Origin: JADJOY01 sp046331705 [NCBI: bacterium]
GTDB taxonomy: Bacteria > JADJOY01
DNA length: 64,000 nt
Assembly (NCBI GenBank): GCA_046331705.1
Contig: JAXLQJ010000022.1
Coordinates: 41,333-105,332 of the forward strand
Reading direction: 5' to 3'
Position numbers and translations under genes: made by a program. Within the stretch, counting starts at the first letter, position 1, and each line of letters opens with the position of its first letter. Under the pieces are notes generated by a model, which was not told where the DNA came from, ran no database searches, and saw only the letters and a list, made by a program, of their open reading frames with translations. Positions 52,398 through 61,100 of the stretch are shown piece by piece.

Positions 52398-53755
52398 GCC
52401 GCGTGACGTTGCTCGCCAATGGCGTGGTGATCGACGGCAGCGGAGCGCCCGTGCGCCCGCGCACCTCGGTGCTGATCGAGGGCGAGCGGATCACGACCGT
52501 CGGTGCCGATGCCGAGCACGCCGCGGCAGCGCTCGCTGCCAGCGGACACGCCGTGGAGCGGATCGACGTCACCGGCCTCACGGTGATGCCCGGGCTCATC
52601 GACGCCCACTGCCACATCACCTTCGCCGAGCCTGCCTCGAACGACGAGCTTTTCTTCCACCGTCGCGAGGGGTTGTCGGCGATCCTCGCGGCGTGGAACG
52701 TCGGCAAGCTGCTGCGCGCCGGCGTCACCGGTTTTCTCGACGCCGACTGCATCTTCGACCTCGGCCCCGACCTGCGCGACGCCATCGAGAGCGGCGTCGT
52801 CGAGGGACCGCGGATGTCGACCGGCGGCAACGCGCTGCTCACCTCGGTGGGCGGCACCGCCGGCTTGCTGATCCCCGAGGAAGGGCGGCGCGGCTACGCG
52901 AAGGTGGTGCGAACGCGCGACGAGATGGTCGTGGAGGTGCGTCGACAGATCAAGTACGGCGTGGACTGGATCAAGGTGCACGCCACTGGGCTCATCCCAC
53001 GCCAGCGCGGGCGCGGCGAGATCCAGGTGTGGACCTACGACGAGATGAAGGTGGTGTGCGACACCGCCCACGATCTCGGCATCCCGGTGGTCGCCCACTG
53101 CCGCAACGCCACCAGCACCCGTGACGCGGCGCGCGCGGGCGTGGACCTCGTGCTGCACGCCACCTTCATGGACGACGAGGCGCTCGACGCGGTGGTGCGC
53201 TCGGGTGCGGCGATCGCGCCGACCCTCACGTTCCAGGCGAATCTCGCCGACTTCGGCGCCAAGGTCGGCGCCGACCCGTTCGTGATCGAGCTGTTCCGCC
53301 GCGAGATCGCCGAGTCGAGCGTGATGCTGCGCAAGGCATACGACGCCGGCGTGCCCTTCCTCACCGGCTCCGAGGCCGGCTTCTCGCTCACGCCCTACGG
53401 CCACTGGCACGCCCGCGAGGTCGAGGTGTTCGTGAGACACCTCGGGATGACGCCGCTCGAAGCGATCACCTGCGCCACCCGCAACGGAGCCCGCGCGCTC
53501 AAGCTCGAAGGTCGGGTCGGCACGATCGCCGCCGGGTGTCTCGCGGACGTGATCGTGATCGCCGGCGACCCCCTCGCCGACGTGCGCATCCTCGGCGAGC
53601 GCCGCCGCCTGCGCCACGTCTTCGCCGGCGGTCGCCCGGTCGACCTCGCGCGACCGTGGCCGGAGCGCCGCCGCGTCGCCGGCGAGCGCGTGGTCCTCTA
53701 CTCGCACGAGTTGCTCACCTGGGAGCGTGCGTACGGAGACGAGCGATCACCATGA
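52394..53755 (+). CDS. Metal-dependent amidohydrolase between the two P450 genes
   Basis: 453 residues from a GTG overlapping the P450 stop. LIDAHCHITF gives the first HxH pair; VDWIKVHATG the lysine that may be carbamylated; PVVAHCRNA and LVLHATFMDD the histidines. The place of the usual final aspartate reads LTGSEAGFS, a glutamate. The composite-domain ends (VVIDGSGAPVRPRTSVLIEG and GCLADVIVIAGDPLADVR) fit imidazolonepropionase-like and prolidase-like amidohydrolases. It could open a lactone, lactam or amide. ATGA-type coupling to the second P450. Confidence 0.85.
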   Translation: MSRVTLLANGVVIDGSGAPVRPRTSVLIEGERITTVGADAEHAAAALAASGHAVERIDVTGLTVMPGLIDAHCHITFAEPASNDELFFHRREGLSAILAAWNVGKLLRAGVTGFLDADCIFDLGPDLRDAIESGVVEGPRMSTGGNALLTSVGGTAGLLIPEEGRRGYAKVVRTRDEMVVEVRRQIKYGVDWIKVHATGLIPRQRGRGEIQVWTYDEMKVVCDTAHDLGIPVVAHCRNATSTRDAARAGVDLVLHATFMDDEALDAVVRSGAAIAPTLTFQANLADFGAKVGADPFVIELFRREIAESSVMLRKAYDAGVPFLTGSEAGFSLTPYGHWHAREVEVFVRHLGMTPLEAITCATRNGARALKLEGRVGTIAAGCLADVIVIAGDPLADVRILGERRRLRHVFAGGRPVDLARPWPERRRVAGERVVLYSHELLTWERAYGDERSP

Positions 53756-54960
53756 GCACGCTGACCCTCACGCGGTTCGACGACGTCGCGCGCGCCTTTC
53801 GCCATCCCGACCTCGCCCAATCGCTCTACGACGAGGGCGCGGTGGTGATGGCGGACGTGCTGCTCAACCTCCACGGCGAGGCGCACCGCGCGCGCCGCCG
53901 GCTGGAGAATCGGCTCTTCCGCCGCGACGTGTTCCGCTACTACGAGCGGGAGGTGATCCCGGCGCTCGCCACCCGGACGATGGCGCCCTTCGTGGCCGCG
54001 GGCCGCGCGGACCTGGTGGCGCTCGGCTATCGCATCACCATGAACCTCACCGCGGATTTCGCCGGGCTCGATCGCGTCGAGCAGACACCCGAGGAGACCG
54101 AGGCGCTGCTCGCGCTGGTGATGACGTTCAGCGAGGGCGCGACGCTGGTCCACTCGACCCGCGACAAGGACGAGGTGCGAGCCGAGGTGCGCGAGGCGAT
54201 GCGGCGGCTCGACGAGCGGTTCCTGGTGCGCTCGGTCGCACGCCGCCGCGCGCTCCTCGCCGAGGTCGCGGCGGGGCGCTTGCCCGAGAGCGAGCTGCCC
54301 CGCGACGTCCTCACCGTGCTGCTCCGCAACGACGACAAGCTCGCGCTCGGCGAGGACGTGATTCGCCGCGAGGTCGCCTTCTACCTGCAAGCCGGCTCCC
54401 ATTCGACCGCGAACTCGATGACGCACGCCCTCCACGACATCTTCACGTGGTGCGCAGCGCACCGCGAGGGCTGGAGCCGGATCGACCGCGAGCCTTTCTT
54501 CCTGCAGCGCTGCGTCCACGAGAGCATGCGGCTTCATCCGGCGAGCCCGGTGGCGTGGCGGCGCGCCGTGTGCCCGGCGCACGCGCCGAGCGGGGCGGCT
54601 CTCGCGCCGGACGATCGCGTCGTCCTCGACCTCCTGGCGGCGAACCAGGACCCCGAGGTGTTCGGCGCCGACGCAGCGACCTTCAACCCCGATCGTGTCC
54701 TGGCCGAGGACGTCCCGCCCTTCGGCCTCACCTTCGGCACCGGCGTTCACGCGTGCATCGGTCAGGATCTCGACGCCGGGCTCGCGCCGCGCGCAGACAC
54801 CGATGCCGCCGAGCACCTCTACGGCAGCGTTCCGGTGCTGGTGAAGATGCTTCTCGACGCTGGCGCGCGGCCCGATCCCGCGAACCCGCCCGTGGCGGAC
54901 ACCCGGACCGCGCGTGCCAACTGGGGTGTCTACCCGGTGCTGTTCCGCGGGCCCGGGTGA
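53752..54960 (+). CDS. Cytochrome P450, second copy
   Basis: 402 residues. The haem cysteine is C335 in FGTGVHACIGQDL; ExxR is E257-R260 (VHESMRLHP); the I helix reads LQAGSHSTANS. It shares LYDEGAVVMADVLLNLHGE, RRRLENRLFRR and LPRDVLTVLLRN with the first P450, so the pair arose by duplication. The substrate-recognition parts differ, which suggests successive hydroxylations or different substrates. The stop overlaps the next ATG by one base (TGATG). Confidence 0.9.
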   Translation: MSTLTLTRFDDVARAFRHPDLAQSLYDEGAVVMADVLLNLHGEAHRARRRLENRLFRRDVFRYYEREVIPALATRTMAPFVAAGRADLVALGYRITMNLTADFAGLDRVEQTPEETEALLALVMTFSEGATLVHSTRDKDEVRAEVREAMRRLDERFLVRSVARRRALLAEVAAGRLPESELPRDVLTVLLRNDDKLALGEDVIRREVAFYLQAGSHSTANSMTHALHDIFTWCAAHREGWSRIDREPFFLQRCVHESMRLHPASPVAWRRAVCPAHAPSGAALAPDDRVVLDLLAANQDPEVFGADAATFNPDRVLAEDVPPFGLTFGTGVHACIGQDLDAGLAPRADTDAAEHLYGSVPVLVKMLLDAGARPDPANPPVADTRTARANWGVYPVLFRGPG

Positions 54961-55670
54961 TGAGCGGAGTCGCCCACGCCGGACCAACGTCCGCGCCGGT
55001 CGAGAACCTGCTGCTCACGGGCGGCTTTTCGCATCCGTTTCACGAAACCACGCCGGCCCTCACCGCGATCCTCGGCGCGGCCGGCGTGCGCTCACACGTC
55101 CACGAAGACATCGAAGCCGGCATCGCGGCACTCGCGTCCGGCCGCTACCCGATGCTCACGGTCAACGTGTTGCGCTGGCGCATGGCGGCCGAGCGCTACG
55201 CGTCTCATCGCGACCGCTGGGCGTTCTCGCTCTCGGCGACCGCGCGCGGCGCGCTTCGCGAGTTCGTGGCGAGCGGCGGCGCGCTGCTCGCGGTCCACAC
55301 CGCCGCCATCTGCTTCGACGATTGGCCCGCATGGCGCGAGATCGTCGGCGGCGCATGGAACTGGGAGCGATCCAGCCATCCGCCGCTCGCCGCGATGACG
55401 GTCCGCATTCGCGGCGGCGAGCATCCCATCGTCGCCGGCCTCGCCGACTTCGAGCTCGTCGACGAATGCTACGGCTTCCTCGACCTCGAGCCCGACGTCG
55501 TGCCGCTCGTGAGCTCGGCGCACGGCGGAACGGATCATCCGCTGCTCTGGGCGCGAAGCTACGGTCGCGGCCGCGTCGTCTACGACGCCCTCGGCCACGA
55601 TCGGCGGTCCTACGCCCACCCCACTCACGCCGAGATCCTCGCGCGCGCCGCGCGCTGGCTCGTTCCCTGA
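54960..55670 (+). CDS. ThuA-like (type 1 glutamine amidotransferase-like) protein
   Basis: 236 residues. LLTGGFSHPFHETTPALTAI and LREFVASGGALLAVHTAA are typical of the trehalose utilisation ThuA family, which shares the class I amidotransferase fold; the later DHPLLWARSYGRGRVVYDALGHD is also family standard. Members occur in sugar and other catabolic operons and the reaction is usually unknown. The nucleophile cysteine of true amidotransferases is not apparent. Coupled to the P450. Confidence 0.82.
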   Translation: MSGVAHAGPTSAPVENLLLTGGFSHPFHETTPALTAILGAAGVRSHVHEDIEAGIAALASGRYPMLTVNVLRWRMAAERYASHRDRWAFSLSATARGALREFVASGGALLAVHTAAICFDDWPAWREIVGGAWNWERSSHPPLAAMTVRIRGGEHPIVAGLADFELVDECYGFLDLEPDVVPLVSSAHGGTDHPLLWARSYGRGRVVYDALGHDRRSYAHPTHAEILARAARWLVP

Positions 55671-55706
55671 TGCGGTAAGGTCGCGCGCACAGGCGGAGGG
55701 AGAGCG

Positions 55707-56453
55707 ATGGATCTCGGGATCGCGGGGAAGCGGGCGGCCGTGGCCGCCGGATCGGCGGGGCTGGGGTTCGCGACGGCCGAGGCGCTCGCGCGCGAGGGAG
55801 CGCGAGTCGCGATCTGCGGCCGCGACCGCGCGCGGGTCGAGGACGCCGCGGCGCGCCTCGGTGGCGGCGCGATCGCGCTGACCATCGACGTGTCCGATCC
55901 CACGAACGCCGCGCGCTTCGTGAGCGAGGCCGGCGCGGCGCTGGGCGGCGTCGACATCCTCGTCACCAACGCCGGCGGCCCACCGCCGGGAGATTTCGCG
56001 GGCACGCCGTTCGAGCGTTACCCGGACGCCCTGGCGCTCAACCTCCTGTCGGTGGTGGCGATGTGCAAGGAAGCCGTGCCGGCGATGCAGGCGCGGCGCT
56101 GGGGGCGGGTGCTGGCGATCACCTCGATCGCGGTGCGTCAGCCCATCGCCAATCTCATCCTCTCGAACACCGCGCGCGCCGGTGCCACGGGCTTCTTGAA
56201 GACGCTCGCGCGCGAGGTCGCCAAGGACGGCGTCACCGTCAACTCGCTCCAGCCGGGGCTCCACGCGACCTCGCGCGTGACGCAGCTGCACGGCGACGAT
56301 CTCTCGGCGCTCGCTGCCACGATTCCCGCGGGTTTCGTGGGCGCGCCTGGCGATTTCGGGCGGGTGGCGGCGTTCCTGTGCTCGGAGCACGCGCGCTTCG
56401 TCACCGGCGCCGCCATCCCCGTGGATGGTGGCGCCTACGCGGGCCTGTTGTGA
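55707..56453 (+). CDS. SDR family oxidoreductase 3, with altered catalytic residues
   Basis: 248 residues behind a good Shine-Dalgarno (ggaggga). AGSAGLGFATAEALAREGA is the cofactor motif and TNAGGPPPGDF the NAG motif. Twelve residues after the catalytic serine (ITSIAVRQP) one expects YxxxK, but the sequence has SNTAR, so Ser and Arg replace Tyr and Lys. A recognised SDR branch has this SNTxR pattern. It may therefore not be a typical dehydrogenase. It is coupled to the following amidohydrolase by a GTGA overlap. Confidence 0.85.
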   Translation: MDLGIAGKRAAVAAGSAGLGFATAEALAREGARVAICGRDRARVEDAAARLGGGAIALTIDVSDPTNAARFVSEAGAALGGVDILVTNAGGPPPGDFAGTPFERYPDALALNLLSVVAMCKEAVPAMQARRWGRVLAITSIAVRQPIANLILSNTARAGATGFLKTLAREVAKDGVTVNSLQPGLHATSRVTQLHGDDLSALAATIPAGFVGAPGDFGRVAAFLCSEHARFVTGAAIPVDGGAYAGLL

Positions 56454-57949
56454 GCCGACCCGCGCAACTCGCTCGCGGGGTCGCCGTCGTCGCCATCGCC
56501 ATCGGGTGCGCCGTGGCGAGCACGAGCTCGGCGACCGCGTATTCCGGCTCGTACGCGATCACTCACGCACGGCTCGTCGATGGCACCGGCGGGCCGCCCG
56601 CCGAGGACGTCACGATCTGGATCGACGGCGACCGCATCGCCCGCATCGGACGCGACCTCGACTCCGTTGGCCGCGAGGTCCTCGACGCCTCGGGCCTCAC
56701 GGTGCTGCCCGGGCTCATCGACTCGCACGTGCACCTCGACTCGGTGCCGGGCTCGATGGTTCGCCACGACGCCCGTGACGTGTACGAGCGTCTGCGGCGC
56801 ACCGAGCTGCCCGCGTACGTCGCGGCGGGGGTGACCACCGTCGTCGATGCCGCGGCACCCAAGGACTTCCTGGCGTGGGCGCGCGAGCAAGTGGCCGCCA
56901 CGGGCGCCGGTCCGGACATCCTGATGCTGGCACCGTTCCTCACGCCAAAGGGCGGTTATTTCGGCGACGAGAAGCTCCGTGGCGCGAGCTTCGACGCGCT
57001 CTGGGAGCCGGTGGACGGGCCGGAGCGACTCGTGAGTCACCTCGACGCCGCGCGCGGGGTGCCCGGCGTGGTGGGCGTGAAGGTGACGATGGAGAAGGGC
57101 TTCGGCCCCTTCGACGTGTGGCCGGTCTTCGATGCGCAGATGCGCGCGCGCATCCGCGCCGAGGCCGCCGCCCGCGGGATGCCCCTCTTCGTCCACAGCA
57201 TGTCGGACCCCGAGCACCAGCTCGCGCTCGACCTGGCGCCCAAGGTGCTCGTCCACGCCGGCTACCAAGACGACCAGCCGTCGCCCGAGACCCTCACACG
57301 CATGCGCGACGAGCGCGTGACGGTGGTGAGCACGCTCTCGGTCACCGACACGTTCTTGATGAGCCACGAGCCGAGCCGACTCGACGATCCGTTGCTCAGG
57401 CTCGTCACGCCGCCGATCGAGGTGGAGACCGCGCGCGATCCCGCGTCGTGGGACGCCCTCGCGACCGGCACCACCGAGATCAGCATGCCGAGCTGGGTCC
57501 CGCGCTTCGTGGCGCCGCTGGCCACCGGCTATTTCCTGAGCGAGCGGATGCTGCGCAAGCGTGTCGCGCTCGCCGAGCAGGGCGTGCGCGCGCTTCACGA
57601 TTCCGGCATCGCGGTGATCGTGGGCACGGACTCGGGATGCTGGCCGCTCTTCTCGAGCCTGTTCCACGGCTTCACGACCATCCGTGAGGTCGAGCTCCTG
57701 GTCGAGGCCGGCCTGACGCCGATGCAAGCGATCCAGGCCGCGACCTCGGTGCCCGCTCGTGTCCTCGGCATCGACGACGAGGTCGGCACGGTGACGGCGG
57801 GCAAGCGAGCGAACCTCGTGCTCGTGAAGGGCGATCCGTCGACCTCGATCTCCGCGCTGCGCGGCGTGAGCTGGTCGATCAAGTCCGGCGTCGCTCACAC
57901 GCCCGAGGAATGGATGGCGACCGCCGCGGCCGCCGCCGAGACGAGGTGA
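56450..57949 (+). CDS. Exported amidohydrolase
   Basis: 499 residues from a GTG. A signal-like stretch (GVAVVAIAIGCAVASTSSA) implies export or lipidation. LPGLIDSHVHLDS gives HxH, VVGVKVTMEKG the metal lysine, LFVHSMSDPE and VLVHAGYQDD the histidines and VIVGTDSGCWP the aspartate, so all five ligands are assignable. The C-terminal GTVTAGKRANLVLVKGDP is family standard. It could act first on the substrate outside the cytoplasm, for example removing an acyl or amide group. It ends the main run; a membrane protein gene starts four bases on. Confidence 0.85.
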   Translation: MSRPAQLARGVAVVAIAIGCAVASTSSATAYSGSYAITHARLVDGTGGPPAEDVTIWIDGDRIARIGRDLDSVGREVLDASGLTVLPGLIDSHVHLDSVPGSMVRHDARDVYERLRRTELPAYVAAGVTTVVDAAAPKDFLAWAREQVAATGAGPDILMLAPFLTPKGGYFGDEKLRGASFDALWEPVDGPERLVSHLDAARGVPGVVGVKVTMEKGFGPFDVWPVFDAQMRARIRAEAAARGMPLFVHSMSDPEHQLALDLAPKVLVHAGYQDDQPSPETLTRMRDERVTVVSTLSVTDTFLMSHEPSRLDDPLLRLVTPPIEVETARDPASWDALATGTTEISMPSWVPRFVAPLATGYFLSERMLRKRVALAEQGVRALHDSGIAVIVGTDSGCWPLFSSLFHGFTTIREVELLVEAGLTPMQAIQAATSVPARVLGIDDEVGTVTAGKRANLVLVKGDPSTSISALRGVSWSIKSGVAHTPEEWMATAAAAAETR

Positions 57950-57953
57950 GCCG

Positions 57954-58481
57954 ATGCGCAAGTTCCTGATCTTCGCCGTCACGACCAGCGCGCTGCTGGT
58001 CGTCTCGCTACTGTGCAGCACGACCGCCTGTCCCACCGCCGAGATGCGCTTCGGCGTGCACCCGAACATCATGTGCCTCGAGCTGCCGATCACCGGCTCG
58101 CGCGCCGACGCGACGCTCGCGCTGTGGCGCGCAGGCGATGGCGCGATCGCCAGCGCCGCACGACGGGATACGGTCGCGGACTACGGGTTCCTCGTCTTCT
58201 ACGGGGCCACCATGGCCGTGACCGGCTGGCTGGCGCGCAAGGGCTCGGTGCCGGGCGCTCCCGCTCCGGCGCTCGCGCTGATCGGTGCACCACTCGCCGC
58301 CGCGCTCGCGGATGCCATCGAGAACCAGGGCATCTTCCGGATGCTCGCCGGAACCGGACCGACGAGCGACGTGGTCGCATTCGCGACCTCGATCTTCGCC
58401 GCCCTCAAGTTCGCGCTGCTGATCGTGTGGATCCGCGCCGCAGCGCGACTCGTGCCGGACCTGCCGGCCACCGCGCGCTGA
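57954..58481 (+). CDS. Small membrane protein, unknown
   Basis: 175 residues. An N-terminal hydrophobic segment (LIFAVTTSALLVVSLLC) and about three more (YGFLVFYGATMAVTGWLA, ALALIGAPLAAALADAI, SIFAALKFALLIVWI) suggest four helices. The loop CPTAEMRFGVHPNIMCLEL is cysteine-containing and probably periplasmic. No family was recognised. It starts four bases after the amidohydrolase stop and so may be the last gene of the long operon. Confidence 0.65.
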   Translation: MRKFLIFAVTTSALLVVSLLCSTTACPTAEMRFGVHPNIMCLELPITGSRADATLALWRAGDGAIASAARRDTVADYGFLVFYGATMAVTGWLARKGSVPGAPAPALALIGAPLAAALADAIENQGIFRMLAGTGPTSDVVAFATSIFAALKFALLIVWIRAAARLVPDLPATAR

Positions 58482-58502
58482 CGCGAGCGCGGGCCGACGC
58501 GA

Positions 58503-59249
58503 CTACGGCGTCGGCGCCGCCCCGAGTCGCGCCGCGAGACGCGACGCGGCCTCGCGAACGATCGCGACGGTCACCCCGTCGCTCACCCCGAACTCATCCT
58601 GGGAACGGGGCGACACGACCTCGGGAGCGAGAACGGCCACGGCCTGGAACGCGAAGTGATCGGGCGGGACGTCGGCGTAGTGCGCCGTCGCGCTCCCTGC
58701 CCGTCCACCGAGCTTCTCGAATGCCGCGTGCAGCGCCATCGCCAGCTCGCCGCGCGTCACGCGCGCGGCGGGACCGTACACGCCGTCGTCGATCGGAAGA
58801 ATGCCGGCGGCGATCCACGCTTGCGCGGGGTCGATCGGCGGCAGGTCCCGGGCGGCGGCCGCGACCGCCCCGGGCGATCGAGTCCTGAGCAGCGCCCCGA
58901 GGCTCTCGTCCATCGCGCGCGCCAGGTCCGCGCGAGTCGCCAGCGGTGACTCGGTCACCGGAGTGGGCACCGCCGCTGCCGACTCCAGTCGCTCGAGGCG
59001 GACCGGACCGGACCGCAGCACGAACAGGTAGAGCGCCGCGGCCGCAGCCAGCGCCGGCGGGGTGAGATACGCGATCCAGCGCCACTTCGACCGTGGCGCC
59101 GCCGCGCGCACGGGCGCCTGCGCGGCCCGTTCCGCCGCGAGGATCTCGGCCAAGCCACGTTCCATGCGCGCGTGATCCGGTTGCGGAAACGCTCCGGAAC
59201 GCTTCAGCGCGTCGAGCAGCTCGTCGTCGGTTAGTCGCGGACCCGCCAC
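58503..59249 (-). CDS. Single-pass membrane protein with SLH domain, candidate anti-sigma factor
   Basis: 248 residues. The first 80 are cytoplasmic in style (LTDDELLDALKRSGAFPQP, helix-rich, charged), then one membrane helix (WIAYLTPPALAAAAALYLFVL). The rest is Ala-rich and includes SLH-like phrases VTRGELAMALHAAFEKLGG and HYADVPPDHFAFQAVAVLA. Placement right after an ECF sigma gene on the same strand and the inside-helix-outside layout fit an anti-sigma factor sensing the wall or envelope by SLH. No zinc HxxxCxxC motif is seen, so this is inference. Confidence 0.65.
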   Translation of the reverse strand: MAGPRLTDDELLDALKRSGAFPQPDHARMERGLAEILAAERAAQAPVRAAAPRSKWRWIAYLTPPALAAAAALYLFVLRSGPVRLERLESAAAVPTPVTESPLATRADLARAMDESLGALLRTRSPGAVAAAARDLPPIDPAQAWIAAGILPIDDGVYGPAARVTRGELAMALHAAFEKLGGRAGSATAHYADVPPDHFAFQAVAVLAPEVVSPRSQDEFGVSDGVTVAIVREAASRLAARLGAAPTP

Positions 59250-59391
59250 GGCTCAACTCCTCGTCACCACCGAGCCAGGAACCACCGCATCCGATGGACC
59301 GTAGCCACGCGGCGAGAGCCCCCCTCCGTAGAAGCGACGCGCGCGCTGCTTCGTCCGGGTCGAGGGTGATCGTCGCGGCGGACGCTTCATC

Positions 59392-59919
59392 TCACGCCTC
59401 CGCGGCGTCCGCGACTCCCGCCGCGAGCCGGACCTTGCGCAATGCGCGCGTGTGGATGTCCTGGACCGTGGCGCGGGCGACGCCCGTGCAGGCTTCGACC
59501 TCGCGGCGACTCATCCCGGCACAGGTGAGCGCCAGGATCAGGTACTCGTCGTCGTCGAGAGCCGTGCGGGCGATCCGCGCCAGCTCGGCGCCTTCCAGGT
59601 CGAGGGTGCCGCCGAATCCCGCAGAGACGCCGTCCCGTGGTCCGGGATCGGACGCGGGATCGCCGGAGAGCGGCGCTCGGCCCCGTTGCTTCGCCACCTC
59701 CAGCGCGCGATTGCGAGCGACGGTGCGCAAGTACGCGGCGAACGCTCCGAGGCCTTGTGGGACGAATCGCGCGTGCTGGCGAATGCCGATCGTCAAGGCT
59801 TCCTGCGCCACGTCCTGAGCCAAGGCCTCATCCCGAAGAACGCGGTGAGCCACCACGGTCAGCGGGTGGAAGAGGCGGCGATAGCACTCGTCGAACGGCG
59901 GCAGCGGATCGGCGATCAT
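59392..59919 (-). CDS. ECF-type RNA polymerase sigma factor
   Basis: 175 residues. Region 2 is FHPLTVVAHRVLRDEALAQD with VAQEALTIGIRQ; region 4 is LDDDEYLILALTCAGMSRRE followed by VEACTGVARATVQDIHTRAL. It is the length of an ECF sigma factor. The linker has a glycine-rich loop. It lies 142 bases upstream of the SLH membrane protein on the same strand. The divergent lipoprotein gene at 60107 may be a target, but no matching promoter motif is shown. Confidence 0.85.
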   Translation of the reverse strand: MIADPLPPFDECYRRLFHPLTVVAHRVLRDEALAQDVAQEALTIGIRQHARFVPQGLGAFAAYLRTVARNRALEVAKQRGRAPLSGDPASDPGPRDGVSAGFGGTLDLEGAELARIARTALDDDEYLILALTCAGMSRREVEACTGVARATVQDIHTRALRKVRLAAGVADAAEA

Positions 59920-60106
59920 CGGCGGCGACGGGATTCACGTCGGGGAAGCCTGTAGCACTCGACGGCAGCCGACGCAACCCATCGCAGCCGCCCAGCGCCT
60001 CCTGGCAAATCGGTCCGGACGTTCGCGGGCACCCGCCCCTTCTCGGGGGTACGTGCCGTCGGCCGAGCCGGCCGCGGCCAGAGCCCCTTCGGGGAGGAGG
60101 AGTGAA

Positions 60107-60940
60107 ATGACGCTCGGGCGATGGACGAAAACGTTTCTCGTGCTGTGGCTGATGGCCATCACGTCCGCGATCGGCGGTTGCGGTGAGGAAGAGCTCGCTC
60201 CGTACGACGGAGCGAGCACCGCCGACTCCGCACCGGATCTCGCAGCGGACGCAGGCGGCGCGGATCGGCTGAGCTCGGACCCACGGATGGCGGTGGTGCT
60301 GGAGGCGTTCTACGCCCTCGATCCAGCTCACAACGGCACGTCCACCAAGAGCTTGAACGGCTGGGCGATCTCCGACTGGAATTATCTCGCCAACGATCTC
60401 AACGCCTACAACGTGATCAAGAGCTGGTATGGCGGCTGCTCGTCGATGTGGGGTGGGCCGCACTCGGGCGATCTCAAGACCTGCGCCGTGCCGTACAAGC
60501 AGATGGGCAACTTCTGCTACTACCACTCGCCGAGCAACTACGGGATCTACGGTAGCTACGGCCGCGGCGGCCAGTGCAAGGGATTCGTCAATCTCTTGCT
60601 GTATCGCAGCAGCGTTCGCCAGAAGGTCCTTCCCACGTACAGCGCGGCGAGAGCCGACTACGACGGTCCCCGGAAGTACACGAAGGACGCGAGCAAGTCG
60701 CGGCTCGGCGACATCCTGTTCCGCAAGGACGGCACGCACACCGCCGTCGTGGTGAAGATCCTTGCGGGCACCGAAGGCCAGTCCGTCACTTCGCTGGATG
60801 TGATCGACTCGAACCTCGTCACGTGGGGTGGCAAGGACGAGGAGATCATCGGCCGTCACATCGTCGACACGAGCGGGCGTTACGGCTCGTACGGCACGCT
60901 CGGCAACTACTACGCGATCGACCTGCAGGGTGCCTGGTAG
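60107..60940 (+). CDS. Lipoprotein with CHAP-like cysteine hydrolase domain
   Basis: 277 residues. A lipoprotein signal ends AITSAIGGCGEEE (Cys25). After a linker of about 50 residues comes a domain with GRGGQCKGFVNLLLYRSS (Cys157) and GDILFRKDGTHTAVVVKI (His211), which is the Cys-then-His arrangement of CHAP and NlpC/P60 peptidoglycan hydrolases. It may cut peptidoglycan at the envelope. Two further cysteines (GGCSSM and KTCAVPY) may pair. A very strong Shine-Dalgarno (gaggaggag) decides the ATG at 60107. A good hairpin terminator follows at 60982-61016. Confidence 0.7.
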   Translation: MTLGRWTKTFLVLWLMAITSAIGGCGEEELAPYDGASTADSAPDLAADAGGADRLSSDPRMAVVLEAFYALDPAHNGTSTKSLNGWAISDWNYLANDLNAYNVIKSWYGGCSSMWGGPHSGDLKTCAVPYKQMGNFCYYHSPSNYGIYGSYGRGGQCKGFVNLLLYRSSVRQKVLPTYSAARADYDGPRKYTKDASKSRLGDILFRKDGTHTAVVVKILAGTEGQSVTSLDVIDSNLVTWGGKDEEIIGRHIVDTSGRYGSYGTLGNYYAIDLQGAW

Positions 60941-60981
60941 CACCGGTCGCGCGCCCGCCTTCCCATCACGCACCGTGACTT

Positions 60982-61016
60982 CGAGGCGTCGTCCCCAGTC
61001 GGGGGACGGCGCCTCG
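60982..61016 (+). terminator. Intrinsic terminator after the CHAP-like gene
   Basis: A 15-bp stem with one G-T wobble, 60982-60996 with 61002-61016, and a five-base loop (agtcg), followed by cgtcttta. It is the best terminator in the window and lies 41 bases after the stop. Confidence 0.65.
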
Positions 61017-61100
61017 CGTCTTTACGCCCGCGCGCGGTCTCCCTTCCCCACCGCGATCGCAGCGAACCCGCCGGACGCTCTCCGGCACCGGCCCCTTTCA

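Noticed and set aside
40499-57949. Secondary-metabolite biosynthetic gene cluster
   Set aside because: No synthase, NRPS, PKS or terpene cyclase is present, and hydroxylase, decarboxylase-like and amidohydrolase genes fit degradation better.
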